Of a stretch of 64,000 bases of DNA, positions 54,869 through 63,050 are shown one piece after another (position 1 is the first letter of the stretch; every line of letters begins with the position of its first letter). The notes under the pieces are model-generated. The model saw only the letters and a program-made list of their open reading frames with translations, was not told where the DNA came from and searched no databases. Source of the DNA: Halalkalicoccus sp. CGA53 (GTDB lineage Archaea; Halobacteriota; Halobacteria; Halobacteriales; Halalkalicoccaceae); NCBI RefSeq assembly GCF_036429475.1, contig NZ_CP144124.1, positions 186,001-250,000 of the forward strand, written 5' to 3'. The position numbers and the translations under genes were made by a program.

Positions 54869-54926
54869 CGCGGGCGACGCTGTCCCAATGGTAGAAGGGT
54901 TCAGATCGCCCGCGTATCATGGGACA
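54869..54926 (+). other. Interleaved inverted repeats with pseudoknot topology
   Basis: CGCGGGCGA (54869-54877) pairs perfectly with TCGCCCGCG (54906-54914). TGTCCCA (54881-54887), inside that loop, pairs with TGGGACA (54920-54926), outside it. This is the order of an H-type pseudoknot with loops of 3, 18 and 5 bases. It lies between the first orc1 gene and a copy of the spaced palindrome. It may be a small RNA or a structured control element. As DNA it could be a pair of overlapping protein sites. Confidence 0.4.
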
Positions 54927-55004
54927 CAGTAACATCATTATTAACTGTTGTGGTCCGGTAGGGAGCTTGTGTATTAGATCAGAGGACTCTCGATACTCGA
55001 TCAG

Positions 55005-55049
55005 CCTTGTGCAACAACCTTTTAGAGTGTAGCCACTTGTTGCACAAGG
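55005..55049. repeat. Spaced palindrome, copy 2 of 3
   Basis: CCTTGTGCAACAA (55005-55017) and TTGTTGCACAAGG (55037-55049) are a perfect 13-bp inverted repeat with a 19-base spacer, the best of the three copies. The right arm ends 2 bases before the ATG of the DUF6788-like gene, so a protein bound here would block that gene, possibly its own product. Confidence 0.8.
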
Positions 55050-55051
55050 TG

Positions 55052-55399
55052 ATGACGCAACCTACCCCACCGTCAACTCTCCCGGCGTATATCGCTGAAG
55101 GGCTTCCGAAACAGGACGACGCCACCCTTCGGGACGCTCGTGAGTTTATCGATCAACTCCTCACAGATCGCGAACAGCGCCGAGAGGAACCAATCACCGA
55201 AGACGAGCTCCCCGATGACGCCGAAGTCCTCAGGGAAAAATCGGACGGAACGGTCTACCTCGAGTACCGAACCTGTGGCGATGACACCTGCAAATGCATG
55301 ACCGAAGGCAAAAAACATGGCCCGTACAAGTACCGAGCCTACCGAGATGGGGATACAGTTCGCAGAGAGTATCTCGGGAAAGCTGAGGAAAGGAAGTAG
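55052..55399 (+). CDS. DUF6788-like small protein
   Basis: A 115-aa protein from the ATG at 55052. The N-terminal half is helical and charged (PAYIAEGLPKQDDATLRDAR, then FIDQLLTDREQRREE). The C-terminal half has YLEYRTCGDDTCKCMTEGKK followed by HGPYKYRAYRDGDTVRREYL and GK, the Cys-rich GPY..Y.R.G...YLGK pattern I associate with DUF6788. That segment could form a small zinc or DNA-binding fold. The start is fixed by its position directly after the spaced palindrome. Its repeated association with that palindrome elsewhere could be tested. Function unknown. Confidence 0.65.
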   Translation: MTQPTPPSTLPAYIAEGLPKQDDATLRDAREFIDQLLTDREQRREEPITEDELPDDAEVLREKSDGTVYLEYRTCGDDTCKCMTEGKKHGPYKYRAYRDGDTVRREYLGKAEERK

Positions 55400-55459
55400 C
55401 GGCGAGTTGCGTCCACCCCGATGAGCGTCCGTTAACATGAACCGACGTAATGAAATCCG

Positions 55460-55490
55460 CTCTCCGGGGACAATTGTTGTCCCTGGAGAG
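55460..55490. repeat. Near-perfect 14-bp hairpin with GACAA core
   Basis: CTCTCCGGGGACAA (55460-55473) and TTGTCCCTGGAGAG (55477-55490) pair at 13 of 14 positions around a 3-base loop, 61 bases after the DUF6788-like gene. It could be a terminator-like hairpin or a protein site. A relative is at 55647-55677. Confidence 0.6.
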
Positions 55491-55493
55491 TAC

Positions 55494-55543
55494 CTCTCCG
55501 CCGTATCTGGATTGAGGCGGAGACAGGCGGAGAACAGGCGGAC
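55494..55543. repeat. GGCGGA iteron cluster
   Basis: GGCGGA occurs at 55517, 55527 and 55538, spaced 10 and 11 bases apart (one helical turn), within GAGGCGGAGACAGGCGGAGA and the bases that follow. An inverted copy in CTCTCCGCC is at 55494-55502. Helical phasing suggests cooperative protein binding. Confidence 0.5.
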
Positions 55544-55646
55544 TCTCCAGTAACCGACACTTGTTTTCAATTACACGTGTTCGGTTGTTTTCGTGTTTTG
55601 GTTAGATTAGTGTGATGTCGCGGTGATTTCTGGATCCGTGGACACG

Positions 55647-55677
55647 CTCTCCCGGAGACAACAATTGTCCCAAGGAG
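55647..55677. repeat. Second GACAA palindrome
   Basis: CTCTCCCGGAGACAA (55647-55661) and TTGTCCCAAGGAG (55665-55677) share the GACAA-NNN-TTGTC core and the CTCC/GGAG outer parts with the hairpin at 55460, but pair less well. It lies 26 bases after the stop of the coiled-coil gene at 55703. Confidence 0.5.
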
Positions 55678-55702
55678 TGATGCTTGCCGTTTGTATCTCT
55701 GG

Positions 55703-56533
55703 TCATTGCTCACTGTCTCCCGTCGAATTCGTTGTTTCTCCGGGAATCGAGGAGTCTTCGGGGAGGATGAGTCTACGCTCCTGGTAGGAGAGACCATTCT
55801 GTTTCTTCTCCTTTTTGCGAATGACCAGCCGGTTGTTCGATAACCGGAGTATTGCGTCGAAGGTCCGTGAGACGAGCTTTTTCCCGTACTCGTCTGAAAC
55901 GCTCTCTCGTGCTCTGATCGCAGTTTTCAGGTCTCCTGCCTCGACATACTGTCGCACGCCTTTCGATCCTCTCTTCCAAAGACTCCCCGACTCGTTACGC
56001 TGGCTCCAGAGCCAGACCGCGATCCTGACGTCGATGTTCTCGCCCTCCAGATCTTCGGTGTCCCACGTCGCCAGCTTCTGTATCGGAAGGAGATCGGCGT
56101 ACGCGAGTTGCGGCTTCTCATCGCGTTCTAACGGATCATCAGTGTTTAGAAGTCGATAGTAGTACTCTCCGTTTTTCAGAAACCGTTCGATATCGGCGTT
56201 CTCTGGAAGGCTATCGGGATAGAGACTATTTTCGGGCAGGTAAGCACCCTTCTCTATCTCTCGAGCTTGAAGTTCGGCGAGAGCGGTTTCTAATTTGGCG
56301 ATGCTTTCCGTAGTCGAGGTTCTGAAATCTGGTAGTGCGACATTAGGGGAGGTCTCGTCAAGTCGCGATTCGAGTTCCGTGATTCGCTTCTCTTTCCGTT
56401 CGAGTTCCGTCTCTAATTTCTCGAATCGGCCAATCTGTTGTTCGAGAGATTCGACCCGCTCACTTAGACTCTCGAGTACTTCGCAGTCCCCTTCTGGAGA
56501 GGCGGCCTCGATCGACTCAGCGCCCGTCGACAC
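55703..56533 (-). CDS. Coiled-coil protein of cassette B
   Basis: A 277-aa protein from a GTG at 56533, chosen because a strong ribosome-binding sequence (GAGGAGGGAAGG) precedes it and it overlaps the zinc-ribbon stop by 17 bases; the frame is open to 56701. Residues about 15-60 form a coiled coil (LESLSERVESLEQQIGRFEK then LETELERKEKRITELESRLD). The C-terminal half, from YADLLPIQKLATW, corresponds to that of the cassette A protein at 1079-1831. The DNA-contact or partner residues are unknown. Cassette B has both genes intact and is the functional version in the window. Confidence 0.65.
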   Translation of the reverse strand: MSTGAESIEAASPEGDCEVLESLSERVESLEQQIGRFEKLETELERKEKRITELESRLDETSPNVALPDFRTSTTESIAKLETALAELQAREIEKGAYLPENSLYPDSLPENADIERFLKNGEYYYRLLNTDDPLERDEKPQLAYADLLPIQKLATWDTEDLEGENIDVRIAVWLWSQRNESGSLWKRGSKGVRQYVEAGDLKTAIRARESVSDEYGKKLVSRTFDAILRLSNNRLVIRKKEKKQNGLSYQERRLILPEDSSIPGETTNSTGDSEQ

Positions 56534-56978
56534 CCTTCCCTCCTCTTGTGACGTGTTCACCGCGTTTTTCTGACCCTCCCGAAGACTCAGGTTTTCTTGA
56601 AGACTCAGATTGATTATCGCAACGGCGGACGTGCTGGGGCCATTGCGAGATTGGGATTTCAGTTCCACACTTTGGGCACGGACGATTCTCAAACCCACCA
56701 TTTCGTATCACCTCACATTTACGACAGAGGCGCTGAGCGAGTTTTTGGGCCTCAATTTCGATTAGCTCGTAGTACTGGCCGTTGTTTCTACAGAGAGGAT
56801 TCCCGTCCTCATCGATGTAGTGATACACCAGCTCGTTATGGAAGTTTGACTCAGGGAGTAGGACCTTCTCAGAGTCTTCTTCGCTCGGCTGCTCTGTATC
56901 GGTATCCCGATCGGTAGAGCAATCGTTCGTATGAGTAACTGTTTTATCAAGTCCGGACGATGGTTTTGATGGCGTCAT
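56517..56978 (-). CDS. Zinc-ribbon protein of cassette B
   Basis: A 153-aa protein from the ATG at 56978. An acidic, Thr/Ser-rich N-terminus is followed by FHNELVYHYIDEDGNPLCRN and NGQYYELIEIEAQKLAQRLC, then CRKCEVIRNGGFENRPCPKC, a four-Cys zinc ribbon, and ISQWPQHVRRC, where His and Cys could form another site. The C-tail is polar. This is the intact version of the broken gene at 618-1082. It starts the unit whose second gene is the coiled-coil protein. Zinc ribbons of this size often bind nucleic acid. Confidence 0.65.
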   Translation of the reverse strand: MTPSKPSSGLDKTVTHTNDCSTDRDTDTEQPSEEDSEKVLLPESNFHNELVYHYIDEDGNPLCRNNGQYYELIEIEAQKLAQRLCRKCEVIRNGGFENRPCPKCGTEIPISQWPQHVRRCDNQSESSRKPESSGGSEKRGEHVTRGGKGVDGR

Positions 56979-57468
56979 GATAGTAGGGTCTGGCAGCACT
57001 CGTTTCCGAGAGCGAATATCGGTAAAGCGGGTGCTGTTGGATTCTATGATGGTCGTAGTCGATACTTCTCAGAGGGATCGATCGACTGTCAAACGACGCC
57101 CTCCGTCGGGGGCAGTCACTATGTCCCGGCTTGGCAACTGAGAGCATAGAGACAATCCCCGATTCCGGAGTTACGCCGCTCGACGGCCAATCCCTGGCCA
57201 CTTGGAGTGACTGTCTTAGTTTATGAGTTCGTTGTAGCATCTGTCGTTCCTCCTAAACGGCACCCAACGAGCGTGCGATCCTCCCAGTCGATCATCACGC
57301 TCGCTTTTCGCGCAGTGATCATCGCCGGTAGCGTGTCGTCTGTATGTATATCTCGAATTATACGCTGAACTTTGTCCACGTACGCGGATGTCCTCATCCT
57401 TATTCTAGCACGAGGTGTTATTAGATCAGATATGCTTTTGAGGGGTGACACGAACCTTTCTGCAAGCG
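56979..57468. other. Intergenic stretch upstream of cassette B
   Basis: About 490 bases between the divergent cassette B and the HTH gene at 57469. Only short frames without family features are present. It must contain the promoters of both units. No long repeat was seen. Confidence 0.4.
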
Positions 57469-57711
57469 ATGGTCCAGCGTGTAGAGTGGTTTGCAAAAAG
57501 CGATTATCCATTATTTTCTTTCTTCGAATACCATGATATCCAGGTCTCTCCCAAGGTTGTTGGAGAGAATCTCGGGTACCACCCTGGATACATCGGACGT
57601 CGACTCCGAGCGTTGCGGGATGCTGGGCTACTCGATCAACACGACAATGGACTCTACGAGCTCTCTGATCTCGGCAGGCAGTTCCTTGTGGGCGAGGTTT
57701 CCACTGAGTAG
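57469..57711 (+). CDS. Small phage-repressor-like winged-helix protein
   Basis: An 80-aa protein from the ATG at 57469; the frame is open to 57445. It is a single winged helix: LFSFFEYHDIQVSPKVVGEN, LGYHPGYIGRRLRALRDAGL and LDQHDNGLYELSDLGRQFLV. The LGYHPGYIGRRLRAL recognition helix is typical of haloarchaeal PhiH1-repressor-like proteins found on plasmids and proviruses. Its presence supports a mobile origin of the surrounding block. Confidence 0.65.
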   Translation: MVQRVEWFAKSDYPLFSFFEYHDIQVSPKVVGENLGYHPGYIGRRLRALRDAGLLDQHDNGLYELSDLGRQFLVGEVSTE

Positions 57712-57953
57712 ATCGAAGCCCTTGATCCCGAGTTGGAAGACTAAGAATGGCGATTCTGTGCTTCTGAGGCTGATTATCTGCTCTCCAACTACGAACCTGA
57801 GTTCTTATTTCCTTCCTTTGTACTTGGGAATCGCCATCGACCATAGCAAATTCATCTCGATGCGAGGATCATAATTTCACCCCAGGTTACAGTGTCACCT
57901 CCCGTGAAATTGGTTTGAGAAATATTATGCTTTGGATTGCTACTGAGGGCACT

Positions 57954-58811
57954 TCAGAGAATAACTGTGGTTCGACCAACAATAAACGCTGCAGCGGTTA
58001 GGAACATTCCGTACTTCAGGAGAGATTGCCCAGCTGTGGGATCGTTGAAGCTAAGATAACCGGCGTATAGCATCGCCCCGTTCGCGGGTATTACGAGAAG
58101 AACATAGATCACTCCAAACATCCCTAACAGATATGGAACTGGCGTAATTGCGACTGTGAGACAAAGGAATACTACACTGATAACGAGTGAGTGCTTTTCT
58201 CCAATGACAAGAGGCAGAGTAGTTATCCTCTCCTTCTGATCGCCCTCTATGTCTTCGACGTCTTTGATCACCTCTCGGCTAAATGTTGCTAATGCCGCTA
58301 GCACAAATAACACACCGGGTGCAGCAATATCACCGACCGCTGCGCCTCCAAACAGAAACGTACTCCCACCGAGATACGCCACTACAGCGTTCCCAACCCC
58401 CGGTATTCCTTTAAAGATTTCCGTATAGGCAGCAAGAAGGATAATATTGAGAACGGCGATAGCGGTAGCGATTATCGGCAATGTGAGCGCCAACGCACCG
58501 GCACTAACGAATAACACGATACTGAAGACGAAAGCGGTATTTGGGGTAACTAACCCGCGTGGTAGTGGTCGATCTGGATTGTTAACCTGATCCGTTTCGA
58601 TATCGAAATAATCGTTGATGGCGTTCCCCGCTGCTGTCGCTAGAACTGTTATAATAGTCGCGATGACAACGGCTTCTGCGCTATTGATAACATTGCTCCC
58701 CTGGGCAACGAACGCTCCCGTGAAGGTCAATATCCCAGCTACGACTGCGTTTACTGGTCGAGTGAGTTCGACGACACCACGAACGTTATCCACTACCACC
58801 ATTATCAGCAT
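57954..58811 (-). CDS. UbiA-family prenyltransferase, probable DGGGP synthase
   Basis: A protein of about 285 aa with eight or nine membrane helices, starting at one of the Met residues near 58811 or 58802. The first Asp-rich motif is NAINDYFDIETDQVNNPDRP (about 72-91) and the second is SREVIKDVEDIEGDQKERIT (about 182-201). The NxxxDxxxD plus NNPDRPLPRG pattern is typical of archaeal digeranylgeranylglyceryl phosphate synthase, which adds the second geranylgeranyl chain in ether-lipid synthesis; other UbiA enzymes cannot be excluded. It is a core function located among accessory genes, so it may be a second copy. Lower G+C than the region around it. Confidence 0.8.
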   Translation of the reverse strand: MLIMVVVDNVRGVVELTRPVNAVVAGILTFTGAFVAQGSNVINSAEAVVIATIITVLATAAGNAINDYFDIETDQVNNPDRPLPRGLVTPNTAFVFSIVLFVSAGALALTLPIIATAIAVLNIILLAAYTEIFKGIPGVGNAVVAYLGGSTFLFGGAAVGDIAAPGVLFVLAALATFSREVIKDVEDIEGDQKERITTLPLVIGEKHSLVISVVFLCLTVAITPVPYLLGMFGVIYVLLVIPANGAMLYAGYLSFNDPTAGQSLLKYGMFLTAAAFIVGRTTVIL

Positions 58812-58957
58812 CTTCACATCCTTGCCTAAAAGGAAGCCGAAATGCACGTATAGGGTCGTTCAAGAAAATACCAATTATATACTCATCTCCATCGTTACGT
58901 TCAATATTATGGGTGAAAACCGAAATGGCAAGGTAGCGTTCCAGATTGTCGTGAAAG

Positions 58958-60085
58958 ATGAACGATAACCACGTTTACGAAGATCCGGCGGTCACAAATC
59001 CAATCACTGGTGAGCAACACATAGTTCGTGAAGCCATCAATGAATACGTTGATTCGGCTCGACTCGATATTTTACGAGCGATCGATGAACAACCAGTAAC
59101 ACCTTCAGGTATAGAAGATCGTGGATTAGTGACACGGCAGACGGCGTCTGAGTATCTCTCCGAATTTATGAGGTGCGCTTTAGTTGACCTGGACCGAGAT
59201 CACCGGTATGTCCTTACATACGGTGGAAAATTCGCACTTGAATCAGTCGAGAACTGTCTTGAGGAAATTACCCGCGAAGAGCTCGCTTTCCTTTCTCGAT
59301 CTCCTCGGCCATTCAAATTGCTCCAATTTCTCAGAACCGGCCCAACAGAACCGCGCGAGCTTGCGAACGCTAGTCCTGACTCACCGGCCCGGATAACGAT
59401 CTGGCGTGTGTTTCAGGCGTTCGAAGATTACGGATGGTGTGAGTCGCGATCGGGAAAATACCATCTCATTCGTGATGGCGAGGACGCTTTATACGCATAC
59501 CAGGATCTTATTGAGCGAAGCGAACAAGCAATCGCTAAGGCACCGTTTCTACAGCGGCTTTCGACAGACCTACCGGACTTTCCGACACATGCCCTCGCTG
59601 ATGCCGATCTGGTGTTCTCCGAAGCTGCCTCACCAGGTCTGGTGGTCGATGCTGCTCTCAAGCTTTGTGATCCCCGTACTCGGCGTTTCCGGATTGTGAC
59701 CTCCGTGTTTCAACCCACCTTGTTCAAAGCTTATCATAAGCTCGTTAAATTAGGCGTGACACTGGAGCCAATCGTCGATGCCTCCGTCTATGAACGAATC
59801 TCACAAGACGAAAACCTTTGGTATCTATTTGATAATTCGGAGCACGAGAATTATACTCTGACGCGGCTTGAGGAACCACTTACATTAGGAATTGGACTCT
59901 ATGATGATCGAAAAGTAGCGGTAGGTGCATATAACGAAATCGGCGATGGCAACCATGTTGCTGTGATTATCAGTTCGAACGATGAGTTGATCGAGTGGGC
60001 GAACAAGAAATACAAATACTACCGGCAGCAGTCGATTGATCCAGTTGATCCCTCACTCGCGAACAGAGCCTCCAACACCACGTAA
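58958..60085 (+). CDS. FilR1-domain transcription regulator
   Basis: A 375-aa regulator. The N-terminus has two winged-helix-like parts (REAINEYVDSARLDILRAID and LVTRQTASEYLSEFMRCALV, then ELAFLSRSPRPFKLLQFLRT). The C-terminal part (about 210-350) is a FilR1-type sensory domain, with FRIVTSVFQPTLFKAYHKLV, LTRLEEPLTLGIGLYDDRKV and AVGAYNEIGDGNHVAVIISS. Members regulate methanogen and haloarchaeal genes in response to unknown ligands. It is divergent from the prenyltransferase gene with 146 bases between, so it may control that gene. Confidence 0.8.
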   Translation: MNDNHVYEDPAVTNPITGEQHIVREAINEYVDSARLDILRAIDEQPVTPSGIEDRGLVTRQTASEYLSEFMRCALVDLDRDHRYVLTYGGKFALESVENCLEEITREELAFLSRSPRPFKLLQFLRTGPTEPRELANASPDSPARITIWRVFQAFEDYGWCESRSGKYHLIRDGEDALYAYQDLIERSEQAIAKAPFLQRLSTDLPDFPTHALADADLVFSEAASPGLVVDAALKLCDPRTRRFRIVTSVFQPTLFKAYHKLVKLGVTLEPIVDASVYERISQDENLWYLFDNSEHENYTLTRLEEPLTLGIGLYDDRKVAVGAYNEIGDGNHVAVIISSNDELIEWANKKYKYYRQQSIDPVDPSLANRASNTT

Positions 60086-60143
60086 GAGCCTGAGAAGGGT
60101 AGCTCACCAATATATTCTTACAGTTCTGATTTGGTGAAGCAGT

Positions 60144-60251
60144 ATGGCATCACAACCAGAAATCCCTCCAAGCCCCTCTGGCCATCCTGTGATCGGTCAC
60201 GCTCTCGACCTTGCACTCACTGTCGACAATATCGAGCCCGGTCAGGCTTGA
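60144..60251 (+). pseudogene. N-terminal scrap of a cytochrome P450 gene
   Basis: The frame from the ATG at 60144 reads ASQPEIPPSPSGHPVIGHAL then DLALTVDNIEPGQA and stops. PPSPSGHPVIGHALDLA is the proline-rich start of a haloarchaeal P450, but no heme-binding or helix I sequence follows. The rest of the 60086-60412 stretch holds no recognisable gene. Confidence 0.6.
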
Positions 60252-60412
60252 ATGTAAAATCGGATAAAGTGCACTCATCAGCTAATTACCTCTCTATAAG
60301 CCTTTACGTCCGTATCCCAGCTTGCAATCCTTGAGGACCATTTATACGAACCCAACCGCGTAGACGTATTGAAACCCGATAATTTATCACCAGAGTCTTC
60401 GGAATCGTTCCT

Positions 60413-60835
60413 ATGATCGAGATTCCAGACACTCTTCGACTGCTTTTTTCTTCAGAGATCGAACAGAGAGACGGTCGGTATCTGATCAAGCTACCTGCAG
60501 ACCAGATCGATAGATCAAATCCGGCAATTCGGTCTGGTGAACAATATCGCGTCGCGATCATCAAACCGCCTGATGGATCTGAACAGGCTACCGACTCGAG
60601 CGAGGCTCATACTGAATCCAAATCCAAGAGCACCCAGGGTCCACCCGTCAAAGCGGGCGACGTTCGAACCGTTACGATTGAGGCTATCGGCGACCAGGGT
60701 GATGGCATTGCGAAAGTCGAACGTGGCTACGTCGTGATTGTTCCCGGTGGCGAACCGGGTGACGAACTCACCGTCCGAATCGAAGACGTCCGAAAGACCG
60801 TCGGTTTTGCAGAGATGATTAGCGGTCACGAGTGA
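60413..60835 (+). CDS. TRAM-domain protein
   Basis: A 140-aa protein. Residues 1-55 form a small N-terminal domain (LRLLFSSEIEQRDGRYLIKL), followed by a Ser/Thr/Glu-rich linker. The C-terminal 60 residues are a TRAM beta-barrel: VRTVTIEAIGDQGDGIAKVE, RGYVVIVPGGEPGDELTVRI and EDVRKTVGFAEMI. TRAM proteins bind RNA; short haloarchaeal versions are common and have been proposed to act as RNA chaperones. Monocistronic. Confidence 0.85.
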   Translation: MIEIPDTLRLLFSSEIEQRDGRYLIKLPADQIDRSNPAIRSGEQYRVAIIKPPDGSEQATDSSEAHTESKSKSTQGPPVKAGDVRTVTIEAIGDQGDGIAKVERGYVVIVPGGEPGDELTVRIEDVRKTVGFAEMISGHE

Positions 60836-60984
60836 CCGACTGGATCTCATACGGATTTACAGAGTGTAAGGCTGTGAGTGAAATCCCGAGATTTCGCATC
60901 TCTACCAGGCTCCAAGTGTAGAACAGCCGTTTCAATTGCGCCGGTGTTTTATCAGAGCAGTTGATTACTCTCGGCTCGTCACCG

Positions 60985-61443
60985 TTACTCGTCGATCTTG
61001 AGTTTGAACTGGTTGTTCTCGACCGGTGCATTCAGTACGACACTCGTATTGCTTGCCTTGATATTCGAATCTCTCAGTAAGGACTTGATCTGATCGTTCA
61101 TGTCATCGGTATCGCGGAACTTGCCAATCGCGACGATATCGTCGTCACCAGTGACCTCGTAGACGCTCGTAAGCTGCTCTTCGCCCACGAGCCGTTCGGT
61201 GACCTCCTCAAGTGCATTTCCTTCGACCTTCAAATGAAGAATGGCTGTGACGTCGTAGCCGAGTATATCGTAATCCACCTTCGGGGTGTACCCCATGATC
61301 GCGCCTTGTTCTTCGAGATCCGAGAGGTGATTCGAGATCGTTGTCACGGAAACGTCCAGTTTATCGGCGAGGCTTCGTAGACTTGCGCGCCCGTCATCTA
61401 AGAGGGCATTCACGAGCTTCGAATCGAGGTTTTCATACGTCAT
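60985..61443 (-). CDS. Lrp/AsnC-family transcription regulator
   Basis: A 152-aa protein with the standard two-part layout: an N-terminal winged helix ([40 protein letters not shown]) and a C-terminal RAM-type ligand domain ([59 protein letters not shown]). It probably binds amino acids and regulates amino-acid or nitrogen genes. It stands alone beside the second orc1. Confidence 0.9.
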   Translation of the reverse strand: MTYENLDSKLVNALLDDGRASLRSLADKLDVSVTTISNHLSDLEEQGAIMGYTPKVDYDILGYDVTAILHLKVEGNALEEVTERLVGEEQLTSVYEVTGDDDIVAIGKFRDTDDMNDQIKSLLRDSNIKASNTSVVLNAPVENNQFKLKIDE

Positions 61444-61689
61444 TGACCACCCGTATCAAGCCAGAGGACAAAATTGTTGTGAATATACAAAGCAGAAATG
61501 TTGGATCTTTCTTCTAGAGCAGACGTAATGAAATCACTCGATCCAAACAACACGATAGGAGTGAACATAGATATTATATAATACAACTGGATTTCGTATA
61601 CTCCCAACATACAGGACTGGAATTCGATATATGACTCATGAACCTCCCTACTGCCGTTCTGCTAGGGGTTCAACAGCAGTTTTCCGGAG

Positions 61690-62973
61690 TTACGTCTCGA
61701 CTCTATGAACATCGATGGTGATCCAAGGAAGATCACGTTCTTCGAAGGCGTGTTTGATCTTTTCAGAGTCTACATCATCGCTAAACTCGTGCTCGTTCCA
61801 CTGACCCCCACCAACCCCCTTGTTGTGATCTATCGTATTCACAAATCCAAACATCACGAGCTTTGAGAGGTGGTTGAACATGCCTCGTTGGGTAAGCGGG
61901 GCCTTTCCGCTTGCAGTGTTGTAGTTGTGAACAACTTGAGCGTACGCCGAATGAATTGTACGCGTGCGAGCAGGTGTGAGACCCGCCTCGTCGAGGTGAG
62001 CGAGGGCTTTCAAAATGTAGAGTTTCTCGTCGTCTTGATCAACGATCGACTCGACGATGTTACCGTACTCTAGATCCTTGTCGGCCTGACGGATATCGAC
62101 TTCCTCGATCTGCTCAGAGCCCTTTTCTTCAGCGATTTCAGCTGACCGACGAAGAAGTCGAATCGCTCGGCGTGCACTCCCCGACGCCTCCTGATAAGCA
62201 AGCGCTGCACACAGTGAGATCGTCTCCTGATTATATGAGTCCTCATAGAGTGCGATCTCTGCCCGAGCCCGAAGAATCTGAGAGAGCTCTTCTGCGTTAT
62301 AGGCTGGGAATTTGATTTCGGTTTCACAGAGGCTATCTTTCACCTTTGGTGAGAGGTTTTTCCGGAACGTGTAGTCGTTACTGATGCCCACAACACCGAC
62401 GCGAACATTCTCGACGTAGCCGATGTCCCTGGACCGTGGAAGCTCGTAGAGAAGCGTGTCATCGCTCCCGATTTTGTCTACTTCGTCGAGAATCACGAGT
62501 ACTGTACCATCGAGCTTGTCCAGTTCCTCGTACATGATATCGTAGACGTCCTGTGGGGCGTACCCGGTTCCAGTGATTCGATTCCCCTTATCACGTAGCC
62601 GGTTCACGATTCCAACGGCGACCTGGTACGAGGAAGTCTTGTGATCTCCAGTGGTGAAATTCTCACAGTTGATCCAAACGACATTGAGAGTGATCTGCTC
62701 GCTTTCATCAAGCTGCTCGTTTTTGAGCTCGATATCTCGCTCTAGATTCTCTCGAAGATACTTCGTCGCTGCCGTTTTTCCGACCCCGGTATCCCCATAC
62801 AGGAATGCGTTCTGAGGAGGGCGTCCTTTGTAGATAGGTTTGAAAACACTAGTGTACTGTTTTAACACGTCGTCCCTACAAAGGATTTCTTCAGGGGTAT
62901 AATCCTCCTCGAGGACGTTAGCGTTCTTTATTAGTTCTACCTCGTCCTCGAATATCGAGTCCACTTCGTCCAT
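61690..62973 (-). CDS. Orc1/Cdc6 replication initiator, second copy, next to the origin
   Basis: A protein of about 427 aa from the ATG at 62973; a GTG at 62988 is possible. Walker A is LYGDTGVGKTAATKYL, Walker B is GTVLVILDEVDKIG, and sensor 1 is VGVVGISNDYTFRKNLSPKV. Sensor 2 lies in GSARRAIRLLRRSAEIAEEK. The C-terminal winged helix contains LTQRGMFNHLSKLVMFGFVN. It has the long form typical of plasmid and secondary-origin initiators. The ORB repeats upstream (63051-63394) make it the cognate initiator of that origin. Confidence 0.9.
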   Translation of the reverse strand: MDEVDSIFEDEVELIKNANVLEEDYTPEEILCRDDVLKQYTSVFKPIYKGRPPQNAFLYGDTGVGKTAATKYLRENLERDIELKNEQLDESEQITLNVVWINCENFTTGDHKTSSYQVAVGIVNRLRDKGNRITGTGYAPQDVYDIMYEELDKLDGTVLVILDEVDKIGSDDTLLYELPRSRDIGYVENVRVGVVGISNDYTFRKNLSPKVKDSLCETEIKFPAYNAEELSQILRARAEIALYEDSYNQETISLCAALAYQEASGSARRAIRLLRRSAEIAEEKGSEQIEEVDIRQADKDLEYGNIVESIVDQDDEKLYILKALAHLDEAGLTPARTRTIHSAYAQVVHNYNTASGKAPLTQRGMFNHLSKLVMFGFVNTIDHNKGVGGGQWNEHEFSDDVDSEKIKHAFEERDLPWITIDVHRVET

Positions 62974-63006
62974 GTTGGTGTCAATCACACCTGCACATAC
63001 ATGAGT

Positions 63007-63031
63007 GTTTCCGGAGTTTCCTGAGTTTCTT
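63007..63031. promoter_or_regulatory. ORB-core-like motif upstream of the second orc1
   Basis: TTTCCGGAGTTTCCTGAGTT begins about 34 bases before the start at 62973. It contains the full TTTCCTGAGTT core of the adjacent ORB repeats plus a TTTCCGGAG copy, and matches the motifs at 52731 and 54742. Confidence 0.5.
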
Positions 63032-63050
63032 GAGACTCCCGAATAAGTTA

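Noticed and set aside
54869-54926. A tRNA gene, suggested by a GGTTCA-like stretch and a 9-bp end-to-end stem.
   Set aside because: The segment is too short for a tRNA, lacks an anticodon arm and its second stem is interleaved, not nested.
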